Positions 1 through 8,556 of a DNA stretch of 64,000 nucleotides are shown piece by piece (within the stretch, counting starts at the first letter, position 1; each line of letters starts with the position of its first letter). A program made the position numbers and the translations under genes. The DNA is from Streptomyces sp. NBC_01233 (GTDB lineage Bacteria; Actinomycetota; Actinomycetes; Streptomycetales; Streptomycetaceae). Where the stretch lies: contig NZ_CP108514.1 in assembly GCF_035989305.1 (NCBI RefSeq), positions 6,862,501 through 6,926,500 of the forward strand, written 5' to 3'. Below the pieces are notes generated by a model. That model made no database searches, was not told the DNA's origin, and was given only the letters and a program-made list of their open reading frames with translations.

Positions 1-418
1 AGGTCGTGGTGATCAGGGCGAGCGAGGTCGGGGAGGCGATCGCGCCGCCCACCCCTTGCAGGGCGCGGGCCGCGAGCAGTTGCCAGGGCTCCTGGGCGAA
101 TCCGCCGAGGAGGGAGGCCAGGGTGAAGAGCAGGATTCCGGACAGGAACACGCGGCGCCGGCCCAGGATGTCACCGGCCCGGCCGCCGAGCAGCAGCAGG
201 CCGCCGAAGGTGAGGGTGTAGGCGCTGAGCACCCAGGAGAGGTCGGTGGTGCTGAAGCTGAGCGCGTCCTGGATGTGCGGGAGTGCGATGTTCACGATCG
301 TCGCGTCGAGGACGACCATGAGCTGGCACGCGGCGATGACGGCGAGCGCCACTCCGGGACGCCCCTCGCGGCGGGCCGCCCCCGGTATCCGGGGTGTGGC
401 GAGTTGAGAGCTTGTCAC
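1..418 (-). CDS. MFS drug-efflux transporter, DHA2 (EmrB/QacA) type, N-terminal part
   Basis: The N-terminal ~139 residues of a proton-driven inner-membrane exporter; the gene runs off the left edge of the window. Reading back from GTG at 418, the protein shows a polar start, a first membrane helix (LAVIAACQLMVVLDATIVNIA), the DHA2 hallmark LDATIVNIALP, then SWVLSAYTLTFGGLLLLGGRAGDILGRR, which carries the MFS loop motif GRAGDILGRRR. A run of nine G on the coding strand ends 7 nt before the GTG and serves as the Shine-Dalgarno. The gene faces away from the TetR gene at 5220 and probably formed a divergent regulator/efflux pair with it before three insertion sequences separated them. Substrate cannot be told. 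Confidence 0.88.
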   Translation of the reverse strand, partial: MTSSQLATPRIPGAARREGRPGVALAVIAACQLMVVLDATIVNIALPHIQDALSFSTTDLSWVLSAYTLTFGGLLLLGGRAGDILGRRRVFLSGILLFTLASLLGGFAQEPWQLLAARALQGVGGAIASPTSLALITTT

Positions 419-444
419 TGAGGATCCCCCCCCCAAAGTGAAAT

Positions 445-464
445 AGTGAACGCATTCGTTCACT
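445..464. promoter_or_regulatory. Palindromic operator, probable TetR site for the MFS gene
   Basis: AGTGAACG-CATT-CGTTCACT: two 8-base arms that match perfectly as an inverted repeat, with an almost symmetric centre. It lies 27 bp upstream of the MFS start, where it would overlap the promoter. The size and symmetry are typical of TetR-family operators, and the nearest TetR gene (5220) is the natural candidate to bind it. Binding is inferred. Confidence 0.6.
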
Positions 465-491
465 ACGGGGCCACGGTAGGAGCCGATCCTT

Positions 492-511
492 AGGGAACGC
501 AAGCGTTCTCT
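492..511. promoter_or_regulatory. Second operator-like palindrome
   Basis: AGGGAACGC-AA-GCGTTCTCT, perfect core GAACGC/GCGTTC, sharing GAACGC and CGTTC with the palindrome at 445-464. It abuts the left end of the IS1380 element (515), whose target duplication CTAAG overlaps its last bases. It may be a second site for the same TetR regulator, now cut off from the regulator gene. Confidence 0.5.
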
Positions 512-514
512 AAG

Positions 515-2195
515 CCTCGATCCACCGGCGTGGTTCGGAAGTGATCTTCTGGCGGGTTTCTGTGCCGGTTCCGGGTCGGTGCTTGTAGGTGGGCAGGTTG
601 TAGCTGCTGGTCTGCCCAGCGTTTCCACGTGTTCGGTTCCGGTTGGGCCCTGGCGGGCGGGGGGTGGGCAGGGGCGGTTCGTGTCAGCCGGCTGGTCCGT
701 GGACGGTGTCGAAGAGGTGTGTCCAGGCGTGCTGCCAGGGCCAGTTGTGCGGTAGGTGCAGGGTGACGCGCCGGGCGGAGCGGGCGGTCCGGGCCGGAAC
801 GTGGATCAGGTGGGTGCGGAGGGTGGCGGTGGTGGCCTTGGCGTGGAAGGCGGAGGTCAGCGCACCGGTGGCCCGCAGCAGGTTGTAGGTCATGGCCCAC
901 AGGGTCAGCCAGGCCGCGTTGGCGTGGAAGTGTCCGGACGGCAGGTGGGCCAGAGCTGCGGCTTTGCTGTCGGCGATGACCTGCTCGACGACGGCGTGGT
1001 GACGGTGTTCCCGCTCGGCCTGGAGCGTTCCGGCGGGGTTGTCGGTGAAGAACGGGTGGTAGCGCCAGACGGGGAACAGCTCGCCCTGGTCACCCACGAC
1101 GGTGGGTTTGGCCAGGTCACGGACGCGGCGCACGATCAGCCGGGCGGTGACCTGTTCCGCCTTCTTGCGGCCGGCGAAGGCGGTGTAGGCGGGTATCTCG
1201 GCGACTTCGGCGCCGGAGATGAGCTCTCCGGTGTCGGGGTCGGGCACCGCGGTGGGATAGGTGATCTGCTGCCATGCCTGGTCGGGGATGCTGTGGATGG
1301 CCCGTTTGATGGAGGGGTTCATGCCGGTGGTGACCGAGAAGCGGGCCCCGGCCCGGCGGCAGGCGGCGATGACACCGGCGTTGTAGAACTGTGAATCCGC
1401 CCGCAGGATACGGGTCCCGGTGCAGCCGGCCTCCCGGGCGGCGGCCAGGGCTTCACTGACGAACTTGGGGGCGCCGCGGGCATCGGCCGCTTTGCCGCGG
1501 CGCATCCGCACCCCGGCGATCACCGGGCGGGAGTGCGGGGTGCAGATCGTGGCGAGCAGGGGGTGCAGGGTGCGTACGCCTTTGAACCGGCCGTACTCGG
1601 CGCCCTGCTTGGCCCGGCCGTAGACCCGTTTGTGGGTGGAGTCGACATCGATGAACGCCTTCTCGCCCGCGCCGGGCAGCAGCGGGGTATGCGCGGCCAG
1701 AGCGGCCAGGAACCTGCGGTGCACCGCGTGGAGCTGAAGTGCGTGACCGTGGGTGAACGCGCGCAGAAACGTGCCCAGCGTGGACGGCGCACGGACGCCT
1801 GCGAACAACACGGGCATCGCGCCGTGGCGCAGGACGTGAAGGTCATCGATGCTGTCCGCACCCGCGGCCATCCCGGCCACGATGCTGGTGACCTTGGCAT
1901 CCGCCGCCGCACCCGCACCGTTCTTCGCCCCGGTCAGCTTCACCTTCTCCGCGGCCAGACGGGCAAGCCCGCACCGCTCGGCCAGGCGCATCACCGGGAC
2001 CAGCCCGGCATGCGCGATCAGATTCCGGTCGTCGAACGCAGCGGAGACCGCCGCCGGAGTATGGGAAGCTTTCATCTACGAGGTGCCTTGCTGATTGTGC
2101 GTGCTGGAAGCGTCAGAACTCCCATCATCGCAGGTCAGCAGGCACCTCTCTTCGGTTCTCTGTCCACAGTACACAGGCCAGTCGGTGGATCGAGG
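515..2195 (-). mobile_element. IS1380-family insertion sequence, complete
   Basis: A 1,681 bp element. Its ends are a 13-bp perfect inverted repeat: CCTCGATCCACCG at 515-527 and its complement ending at 2195. It is flanked by a direct repeat CTAAG (510-514 and 2196-2200), as expected of a target duplication. It holds one transposase gene on the minus strand. All parts look intact, so it may still be mobile. Confidence 0.88.
684..2075 (-). CDS. IS1380-family transposase
   Basis: A 463-residue DDE transposase that would cut and paste the element at 515-2195. The start (FDDRNLIAHAGLVPVMRLAERCGL) and the segment EKAFIDVDSTHKRVYG, with the first acidic catalytic region, are characteristic of the IS1380 family, and the length is normal. 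ILRADSQFYN is the second acidic region. There is no frameshift or internal stop, so the enzyme looks functional. ATG at 2075 is preceded by only a weak AAGG-type ribosome site. The ORF fills most of the element, leaving about 170 bp to the left end. Confidence 0.93.
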   Translation of the reverse strand: MKASHTPAAVSAAFDDRNLIAHAGLVPVMRLAERCGLARLAAEKVKLTGAKNGAGAAADAKVTSIVAGMAAGADSIDDLHVLRHGAMPVLFAGVRAPSTLGTFLRAFTHGHALQLHAVHRRFLAALAAHTPLLPGAGEKAFIDVDSTHKRVYGRAKQGAEYGRFKGVRTLHPLLATICTPHSRPVIAGVRMRRGKAADARGAPKFVSEALAAAREAGCTGTRILRADSQFYNAGVIAACRRAGARFSVTTGMNPSIKRAIHSIPDQAWQQITYPTAVPDPDTGELISGAEVAEIPAYTAFAGRKKAEQVTARLIVRRVRDLAKPTVVGDQGELFPVWRYHPFFTDNPAGTLQAEREHRHHAVVEQVIADSKAAALAHLPSGHFHANAAWLTLWAMTYNLLRATGALTSAFHAKATTATLRTHLIHVPARTARSARRVTLHLPHNWPWQHAWTHLFDTVHGPAG

Positions 2196-3342
2196 CTAAG
2201 GCCAATACCAGTGACTTAAGGATCTCGGCTGGTAGGGTGTTGGCCAGGAGGTGTCTGGATGCCACGCCCTGGACAGGTCAAGCCGGAGACGGACGAGCGG
2301 TTGTCGGATCGGATCGCGATCGGACTGCTGACGCGGACGTTCCCGCCGGAGCTGGTGGACCGGGTCGTGGAGGAATCCGGGAAGGCCGGGCAGCGCAACC
2401 GGCTGCTGCCTCCACGGGTGGTCGTCTACTTCGTGCTGGCGATGTGCTTGTTCTCCGGTCAGGGCTACGAAGAGGTCGCACGGCTGCTCACTCAGGGTCT
2501 GGCCTGGGCCAAGCACTGGTCGGGTTCGTGGCAGGTGCCTACGCCCGGTGCGGTTTCCCGGGCCCGGGCCAGGCTCGGGCCCGAGCCGCTCAAGGCTCTC
2601 TTCGAGCAGTCCGCCGGGCCTGTGGCGACCGAGTCCACTCCCGGTGCGTGGTACGGGTGTTGGCGTCTGATGGCGGTCGACGGGACCACGTTCGACGTGC
2701 CGGACAGTGAGGAGAACGACGCCCGGTTCGGTCGTCCCGCCACCCACCGGGGCGAGCGGACCGCGTTCCCGCAGGTGCGGGTGGTGGCGCTGGCGGAGTG
2801 CGGCACGCACGCCATCACCCGCGCGGCTCTGGGGCCGTTCACCACCGCGGAGTCCGTGATCGCGCGGGAGCTGTTCGACGCCCTTGGACCGGATGACCTG
2901 CTGATGGCCGACCGGGGCTTCGCCGGGCTGGAGCAGTGGCGAGCGGCATCGGCCGAGCGGTGCGGACCTGCTCTGGCGCATCAAGTCCAACGCCGTCCTG
3001 CCCGTGCGGCGCGAGCTCCCCGACGGGTCCTACCTCTCCGACATCGTGGCGGCCAAGGACCACCGCAAACGCACCGATCCCACCGTGGTGCGGGTCATCG
3101 AGTACACCCTGGACGACCCCGGACGCCCGCAGCACGACGCCCCGTACCGGCTGATCACCACCATCCTCGACCACGAAGCCGCACCCGCGGCGGAGTTGGC
3201 GGCCCTCTACAACGAGCGATGGGAGATCGAGACCACACTGGACGAGCTGAAGACCCACCAACGCGGCCCCGCCCAGGTCCTGCGCTCCCGATCGCCCGAC
3301 GGCGTCGAACAGGAGGTCTGGGCCCACCTCCTCGTCCATCAC

Positions 3343-4772
3343 GATGGCGTCCCGCCACGTGGTGTAGCCGATCAAGGGTGAGGTGTGCGCGGGCTTGCTC
3401 GCCGGGCGCACACCCGCGGAGGGCTCGCGCTCTCTGCGCATGAGGTGGGCCACCATGCAACTCTCCGTATTGAACGGCCAGTTCAACAACGGAGGTGCGA
3501 GGTGGCCCTGTCCCAGTCTGACCTATTACGCCTGCTGGAGTCACTACGCTCGGCAGACGGACTCGAACTCGTCCGCGGCATCGCCGAGCGGATGCTGCAG
3601 GAGCTGATCGAGGCCGAGGCCGCTGCCCACATCGGTGCCGGCTGGAACGAGCACACCGAGGCCCGTACCGCCTTGCGCAACGGGCACCGCGAGAAGACGC
3701 TCACCACCCAGGCCGGCGACCTGGAGCTGGCCATCCCCAAACTGCGCGCCGGAAGCTTCTTCCCCAGCCTGCTGGAGCGCCGGCGCCGGATCGACCAGGC
3801 CCTGTACGCGGTCATCGTGGAGGCCTACGTCCATGGCGTGTCCACCCGGTCGGTGGACGACTTGGTCAAGGCCCTGGGCGCGGACACCGGGATCTCCAAG
3901 AGCGAGGTCTCCCGGATCTGCGCGGACCTGGACGAGCCGCTGACCGCCTTCCGCACCCGGCCGCTGGACCACACCCGCTTCCCCTACATGTACCTGGACG
4001 CCACCTACTGCAAGGCACGCGTGAACCACCAGATCGTCTCTCGCGCCGTGGTCGTCGCCACCGGGATCACCGAGGACGGCGGCCGCGAGGTCCTGGGCGT
4101 CATGGTCGGCGACAGCGAGACCGAGGCGTTCTGGGCCGAGTTCCTGCGCTCCCTGCGCGAACGCGGCCTGACCGGGGTCCGCCTGGTCCTGTCCGACAGC
4201 CATTCCGGCCTGGTCAAGGCGATCCGCAAGGTCATGCTCGGCGCCGCGTGGCAGAGATGCCGTGTTCATTTCCTGCGAAATGTCTTCGCGGTGATTCCGA
4301 AGGAGGCGACCGAGATGGTCGCCGCAACCATCCGCACAGTCTTCGCCCAGCCCACCCAGGACGCGGTCCGCACCCAGCTCGACACCGTCGCCGAGATGCT
4401 CGGCAAGCAGTTCCCCAAGGTCAAACAGATGCTCCTGGACGCCAAGGACGACCTGACCGCCTTCGCGGCCTTCCCGGAACGGCACTGGAAGAAGATCCAG
4501 TCCACCAACCCGCTCGAACGGATCAACCGCGAGATCAAGCGCCGCACCGACGTCGTCCAGGTCTTCCCCAACGACGACGCCCTCCTGCGACTGGTCACAG
4601 CCGTGCTCTTCGAACTGCACGACGAATGGATCGCCTTCCCCCGCCGCTACCTGCCCGAGGGAAGCATGGACGAGATCTACCCCACCGAGCTCCCTAAAAG
4701 CGCCCCCGCACCACCCAACGCCACCAACGCGCCCACCGAGTGATCGGCTACACCACGAAGGGGGACATGACC
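3343..4772 (+). mobile_element. IS256-family insertion sequence nested in the IS4
   Basis: A 1,430 bp element flanked by a perfect 8-bp target duplication TCCATCAC (3335-3342 and 4773-4780), the size expected for IS256. The imperfect terminal inverted repeats share the 17-base inner block CGTGGTGTAGCCGATCA. The transposase is intact. Removing the element and one TCCATCAC restores the IS4 reading HLLVHHAIRQ, which shows that it inserted after the IS4 did. Confidence 0.9.
3502..4743 (+). CDS. IS256-family (mutator-type) transposase
   Basis: A 413-residue transposase of the usual family length. Catalytic regions: YLDATYCKAR (first Asp), LVLSDSHSGL (second Asp), and the Glu in STNPLERINREIKRRT; the C/H-type motif WQRCRVHFLRN lies between. 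I chose GTG at 3502 because GGAGG stands 7 nt upstream and the protein then starts with the family's SQSDLLRLLESLR; a longer frame from 3385 has no ribosome site. The gene appears intact and fills the element at 3343-4772. Confidence 0.93.
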   Translation: MALSQSDLLRLLESLRSADGLELVRGIAERMLQELIEAEAAAHIGAGWNEHTEARTALRNGHREKTLTTQAGDLELAIPKLRAGSFFPSLLERRRRIDQALYAVIVEAYVHGVSTRSVDDLVKALGADTGISKSEVSRICADLDEPLTAFRTRPLDHTRFPYMYLDATYCKARVNHQIVSRAVVVATGITEDGGREVLGVMVGDSETEAFWAEFLRSLRERGLTGVRLVLSDSHSGLVKAIRKVMLGAAWQRCRVHFLRNVFAVIPKEATEMVAATIRTVFAQPTQDAVRTQLDTVAEMLGKQFPKVKQMLLDAKDDLTAFAAFPERHWKKIQSTNPLERINREIKRRTDVVQVFPNDDALLRLVTAVLFELHDEWIAFPRRYLPEGSMDEIYPTELPKSAPAPPNATNAPTE

Positions 4773-5219
4773 TCCATCACGCGATCCGCCAGCTCATGCA
4801 CACCGCCGCCCGGGACACCGACACCGATACCGACCGGCTTTCCTTCACCCGCACCCTCCGCCTCGCCCGACGCCAGGTCACCGCGCAGGCGGCCTTTTCC
4901 CCCTGACCGCCTGGCCACAGCCCTCACCGACGGGATACGAGAGATAGCCCGTCACCTCCTGCCACCGCGACGACAGCGGTCGAACGCCCGCGTCGTCAAA
5001 CGCAAGATGTCCAACTTCGGCGTCAAGCGCACCGCACACCGGCTCTGGCCACAGCCGACACTCGACCCAGCCCGAGCCGTGGCCATCGCCCCACACCACA
5101 AAACGGCCCCGACCAACCCACCGAAGACCCCAGGCACCCCGGACCCTTAAATCACTGGTATTGAGGCTAAGGCTGAAAATGCGTACGTCGGGCACGGGGG
5201 CCGGTCGGGAGGTGGAGAG

Positions 5220-5822
5220 ATGGCGGGTTCACGCTGGTCGGTGGCGTCGCCGGGGCGCAGGCGGGGCCCCGAACTCGAACGGGCGATTCTGGACGCCGCG
5301 TTGGAGCGGCTGAGCACGGTCGGCTGGAACGCGCTCACCATGGAGGGCGTCGCGGCCGGCGCGCACACCGGCAAGGCCTCGCTCTACCGGCGCTGGCCGT
5401 CGAAGGCGGACCTCGTGGCCGATGCGCTGCGGACCGGCCTGCCGCAGATAGGAGAGATTCCCGACGGCGGATCGATCCGTGAGGACCTCCGCCTGCTGTG
5501 CGTGCGCACGCGGGACGTCATGCACTCCCGCGCCGGACAGGCGCTGCGGTCGGTTCTTCACGAATGCGATCACAGGCGTGTCGACCGGTTCCACGGGGTC
5601 ATCTGGTCGGGCCTGCACGAGCCGGCCCAGCGGCTGATCAGGGAGCTTGTCCTGCGGGGAATCGGGCGGGGTGACGTACGGCCGGACGCGACTGGTCCGT
5701 TTGTCGTGGATGTCATTCCGGCGATGCTGATGTACCGCGCCAAGGTGTGCGGTAGCGAATGGGGGGACGCGGAGATCGTGGAGCTGATCGACGAGGTGAT
5801 GGTGCCGCTGCTCAGGGCGTGA
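5220..5822 (+). CDS. TetR-family transcriptional regulator
   Basis: A 200-residue repressor-type DNA-binding protein. The N-terminal helix-turn-helix spans about residues 20-72 ([29 protein letters not shown], then [19 protein letters not shown], the canonical recognition helix). The ligand-binding C-terminal half is variable. GGGAGGTGGAGAG just before the ATG is a strong ribosome site. Before the three insertion sequences arrived, about 150 bp separated this gene from the divergent MFS efflux gene now at 1-418. Two related palindromes remain on the MFS side, so the regulator is now nearly 5 kb from its presumed operators and its own promoter region is altered. Confidence 0.92.
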   Translation: MAGSRWSVASPGRRRGPELERAILDAALERLSTVGWNALTMEGVAAGAHTGKASLYRRWPSKADLVADALRTGLPQIGEIPDGGSIREDLRLLCVRTRDVMHSRAGQALRSVLHECDHRRVDRFHGVIWSGLHEPAQRLIRELVLRGIGRGDVRPDATGPFVVDVIPAMLMYRAKVCGSEWGDAEIVELIDEVMVPLLRA

Positions 5823-5937
5823 GACGCGGCGGGCGTGGCCGGGGGCGTTCGGAGCGGGATCCGAGCCGGATCGGGCGGGGGTCGGACCCGGGCGGGGGTG
5901 TGCAGTCGGCCCGGGGCGGCGTAACCTTGCTGGCGCC

Positions 5938-6648
5938 ATGCCGTACGAAGCACCCACCCACACCGTCGAACGCTCCCTCCGTGCAACCACCGGCGCCAAG
6001 GTCATCGCCGGGGTCGACGAAGTCGGACGAGGGGCCTGGGCCGGTCCCGTCACCGTGTGCGCGGCGATCACCGGCCTGCGCCGGCCGCCCGCCGGGCTCA
6101 CCGACTCCAAACTGCTCACCGCCAAGCGACGCGATGCCCTGCTCGACGTCCTGGAGGGCTGGGTCACCGCGTACGCCCTCGGGCACGCCTCGCCCGAGGA
6201 GATCGACGAGCTCGGCATGACGGCCGCCCTGAGGCTGGCGGCGGAGCGCGCCCTGGTGGCCCTGCCGGTACGGCCCGACGCGGTGATCCTCGACGGCAAG
6301 CACGACTACCTCGGCGAACCCTGGCGGGTCCGAACGGTGATCAAGGGCGACCAGTCCTGCATCGCCGTTGCCGCAGCCTCGGTCATCGCGAAGGTCACGC
6401 GCGACCGGATGATGGCCGAACTGGGCGAACAGGGCGGCGGAATCGAGGACTTCGCCTTCGCCGCCAACGCCGGATACCCCTCGCCCGTGCACCGGGCGGC
6501 GCTGGAGGAACTGGGGCCCACCCCCTACCACCGGCTCTCGTGGTCCTACCTCGACGGGCTGCCCCGGTGGCGCCACCTGAAGAAGGTGCGTCGCAGCGAG
6601 GAATCGGTGGAGCTGGAAAACGGAGGCCAACTCGGCTTCGATTTCTGA
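5938..6648 (+). CDS. rnhB: Ribonuclease HII
   Basis: Cuts the RNA strand of RNA-DNA hybrids and starts removal of single ribonucleotides from DNA. 236 residues. The signature [14 protein letters not shown] holds the catalytic pair D27 and E28; D119 (VILDGKHDY) and D156 ([10 protein letters not shown]) complete the metal site. The C-terminus ([25 protein letters not shown]) is the usual substrate-binding end. There is no convincing ribosome site. A TAACCT box ends 10 nt before the ATG, so initiation may be near-leaderless. It is followed by a hairpin and a separate unknown gene. Confidence 0.96.
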   Translation: MPYEAPTHTVERSLRATTGAKVIAGVDEVGRGAWAGPVTVCAAITGLRRPPAGLTDSKLLTAKRRDALLDVLEGWVTAYALGHASPEEIDELGMTAALRLAAERALVALPVRPDAVILDGKHDYLGEPWRVRTVIKGDQSCIAVAAASVIAKVTRDRMMAELGEQGGGIEDFAFAANAGYPSPVHRAALEELGPTPYHRLSWSYLDGLPRWRHLKKVRRSEESVELENGGQLGFDF

Positions 6649-6668
6649 TCGCACCCATGTGCCACCGG

Positions 6669-6687
6669 CCGGTACGTTTCGTACCGG
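6669..6687. promoter_or_regulatory. Short hairpin CCGGTACG-TTT-CGTACCGG
   Basis: A perfect 8-bp inverted repeat with a 3-base spacer, 20 bp after rnhB stops and 20 bp before the next start. Either an operator for the downstream gene or a small terminator; no T-tract follows. Confidence 0.4.
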
Positions 6688-6707
6688 TGTTTGATAGACA
6701 TCAACTC

Positions 6708-7385
6708 ATGCCTCTCACCCCCGCCATCGAGGAGCCTCAGATTCACGAGAGTGCCCAGGGTCCCCGCGTCACGCCGGCCGCGAGCCGCACCGCGCAGACC
6801 CCCCGCCCTGTACCTGGTCCGCGTCCCGCCGCCGTACCGCGGCCCGGACGCCCTGGTCCCTCCCCCGTAGCGGCAAGCCGCACGGGTGGTGCCCCCCGGC
6901 CCGCAGCGCCCGCGCAGCGCGCGCCGCAAGCCGCCTCCGGACCCGTTCCCGCAGCGCCCGCCGCTGCTCCCACCGCACCGTCCGTCTCCGCGGCGGTGCC
7001 GCAGATCCAGCTGATCCCGGCTTCCGTCGAGGGTGCGCTGGACGCCGCCGAAGAAGCCGTCGACCTGCTGCTCGACACCGGGCGCGCGCCCGGCGACATC
7101 CTGGTGCTCACCACCGGCGACCCGCACCCGTGGGCCGCGCACGAGCTGTCCTTCGGCGAGGCCGCGTACTGGGCCCTGCACGACGCCGGGGACGACGTCT
7201 TCTACGCGGACGCGGCGCAGGTCCAGCGCGCCGCGGGCCGTCCGGTCGTGGTCTTCGCGGTCAACGGCGGAGCGGTCGAGAGCGTTGCCGGCGCCCTGCC
7301 GGTCGCGCTCACCCGGGCCGGTGCGCTGCTGATCGTGTGCGGTGACACGCAGCAGATCAACTCCGTGCTGGGTGCGGGCGTCTGA
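6708..7385 (+). CDS. Unknown protein with Pro/Ala-rich N-terminus
   Basis: 225 residues from ATG 6708. Residues ~15-95 are a low-complexity Pro/Ala/Arg tail (PRPVPGPRPAAVPRPGRPGP and similar). Residues ~100-225 are ordered (VEGALDAAEEAVDLLLDTGR, ILVLTTGDPHPWAAHELSF, RPVVVFAVNGG, GALLIVCGDTQQINSVLG), with alternating strands and helices that suggest a small alpha/beta fold; VNGG and VCGDTQQ look like conserved turns. I do not recognise a family with certainty. No signal peptide or membrane segment. It sits between rnhB and recQ. Confidence 0.75.
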   Translation: MPLTPAIEEPQIHESAQGPRVTPAASRTAQTPRPVPGPRPAAVPRPGRPGPSPVAASRTGGAPRPAAPAQRAPQAASGPVPAAPAAAPTAPSVSAAVPQIQLIPASVEGALDAAEEAVDLLLDTGRAPGDILVLTTGDPHPWAAHELSFGEAAYWALHDAGDDVFYADAAQVQRAAGRPVVVFAVNGGAVESVAGALPVALTRAGALLIVCGDTQQINSVLGAGV

Positions 7386-7467
7386 CGCCCTGTACCCCGG
7401 CACGGGCGAGGGGCGGGGCGGGCTTCGAGCCGGCCCCGCTGAAGCCCGGGCCGAGGTCCGGGTCGAA

Positions 7468-7523
7468 GCCCGAGCCGCATCCGGTGTGAGGCCCGAGCCG
7501 CATCCGGTGTGAGGCCCGAGCCG
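7468..7523. repeat. 23-bp tandem repeat, two copies plus a 10-bp partial
   Basis: Unit GCCCGAGCCGCATCCGGTGTGAG at 7468-7490 and 7491-7513, then the first ten bases again at 7514-7523. It lies in the 326-bp non-coding gap between two convergent genes. The rest of the gap shows only related CCGAGGTCCGGGTCG-type degenerate copies. Function unknown; it could vary in copy number between strains. Confidence 0.85.
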
Positions 7524-7711
7524 AAGTTCGGGCTGCAGTCCGAGGCCTGATCCGCCGTACGCCCGGTTCCGGGTGTACGGCCGTGAGGCCTGCCCGCGCA
7601 CGTCCGGTCCGCGTGGGCCGGTAGGCCGCTACGTCGTTTGCCCGTCGCCGTCACCCGTCGTGCGTACGTCCGCCCGGTCGAACCCGTGCGGCCAGGCCGG
7701 CCGTACGAAGG

Positions 7712-8341
7712 TCAGCGCGCGGCGGTCCGGCGCAGGGCCTCGACCGCGCCACCGCCGGTGTGCAGGGCGAGTGGAGCGAACTCGGCCACGGTGTCGCCGA
7801 GGCGCTGGGGCCGCGAGTCCGAACTGGGCTGACGGCCGCCACGGCCCTCACCCAGCACCTGCCAGCCGCCGCGGGTCAGTGTGATGTACGCGCCGCAGCG
7901 CAGCCCGTGCAGGGTGCAGGCGTCCCTCAGCCCCCACATCCACGCCCCGTCCTCCTCGGTCCACCGCTCGTCGCCCTCGCGGCAGTAGAGCAGGACCGCC
8001 GTACGCACAGGGGTCCGTCGCCGCAGGTCGTGCGGGAGGACCCGGCGCAGCCGGGACAGCAGGGCGTTGCGGTACTCCCAGCCGTCCGCCGAGGCCGACC
8101 GCTGCACGAACGAGGCGCTCGCCACGAGCCGCTCCTCCGGACCGAGGACGGCGATCACCGCGGTCGATGGCACCGGGCTGTGGCGCGAGTGCAGTCCGCT
8201 GACGACCTCCCGGGGATTGCGGAGGAGGGGAATGCCCGCCGCCGTCCATTCGGCCGGTTCCAGCAGCCTGCCGTGCCGGCTGGCGGCGACGTTGGTTGTT
8301 GCCAGGGACGTGGTCGAAGGCGGCGCGAATCCGAAGGTCAC
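7712..8341 (-). CDS. Unknown conserved-looking protein next to recQ
   Basis: 209 residues from GTG 8341, with GGGAGG 3-8 nt upstream deciding this start; the frame stays open much further upstream only as an antisense shadow of recQ. Features: RHGRLLEPAEWTAAGIPLLRNPREVV, VPSTAVIAVLGPEERLVASASFVQ, VRTAVLLYCREGDERWTEEDGAWMWGLRDACTLHGLRCGAYITLTRGGW. Two Cys and several Trp cluster in the C-terminal half. No signal peptide or membrane helix. Same strand as recQ, about 215 bp downstream of it. I do not recognise the family. Confidence 0.72.
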   Translation of the reverse strand: MTFGFAPPSTTSLATTNVAASRHGRLLEPAEWTAAGIPLLRNPREVVSGLHSRHSPVPSTAVIAVLGPEERLVASASFVQRSASADGWEYRNALLSRLRRVLPHDLRRRTPVRTAVLLYCREGDERWTEEDGAWMWGLRDACTLHGLRCGAYITLTRGGWQVLGEGRGGRQPSSDSRPQRLGDTVAEFAPLALHTGGGAVEALRRTAAR

Positions 8342-8556
8342 GGTCCTCCCTTCGGGTACACGCCCGCGGACGGGCACGGCTGGAGTCAGGGCGCGCCGCA
8401 GCGCGGCCCAGGAGGGTGCCGAGGAGCCGGGCGGGAGCACTCCAATTCTCGCGTGGCTCCTGAGCATGCGGCAACGAGCAATTGACGCCGCCGACCGGAA
8501 TTCGCCGGTATGCCGTTCATATCCTTGCCCCGCCACGCCGAGGATGACGCATTCGG

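Larger units (their letters stand above)
2259..5150 (+). pseudogene. IS4-family transposase, frameshifted and split by IS256
   Basis: The N-terminal part (from ATG 2259; IS4 N-terminal domain RIAIGLLTRTFPPELVDRVV) reads in frame to about 2945. It includes the first catalytic Asp (MAVDGTTFDVP) and the second (LLMADRGFAG). The frame then shifts: homologous sequence resumes in another frame as LLWRIKSNAV, PVRRELPDGSYL and the YREK signature YNERWEIETTLDELK. The gene is then cut at 3342 by the IS256 element and resumes at 4773 with HHAIRQLMHTAARD, ending in the family C-terminus RVVKRKMSNFGVKR and a TAA at 5150. All three catalytic residues are present, but spread over two frames and two blocks. 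Confidence 0.85.
2203..5163 (+). mobile_element. IS4-family insertion sequence, interrupted by IS256
   Basis: The ends are a 22-bp inverted repeat matching at 20 positions: CAATACCAGTGACTTAAGGATC at 2203-2224 against the complement of 5142-5163. CTAAGGC precedes the left end (2196-2202) and recurs at 5167-5173, three bases outside the right repeat, so a 7-bp target duplication is plausible but not clean. Without the IS256 insertion (3343-4772 plus one 8-bp target copy) the element would be about 1.5 kb. Its transposase is frameshifted and interrupted, so it is dead on its own. Confidence 0.8.

Noticed and set aside
3385..3501. Longer N-terminus for the IS256 transposase
   Set aside because: The extra residues have no family similarity and no ribosome site; GTG 3502 has GGAGG in front.
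7468..7523. CRISPR array
   Set aside because: Only two full copies in direct contact with no spacers, and no cas genes in the window.
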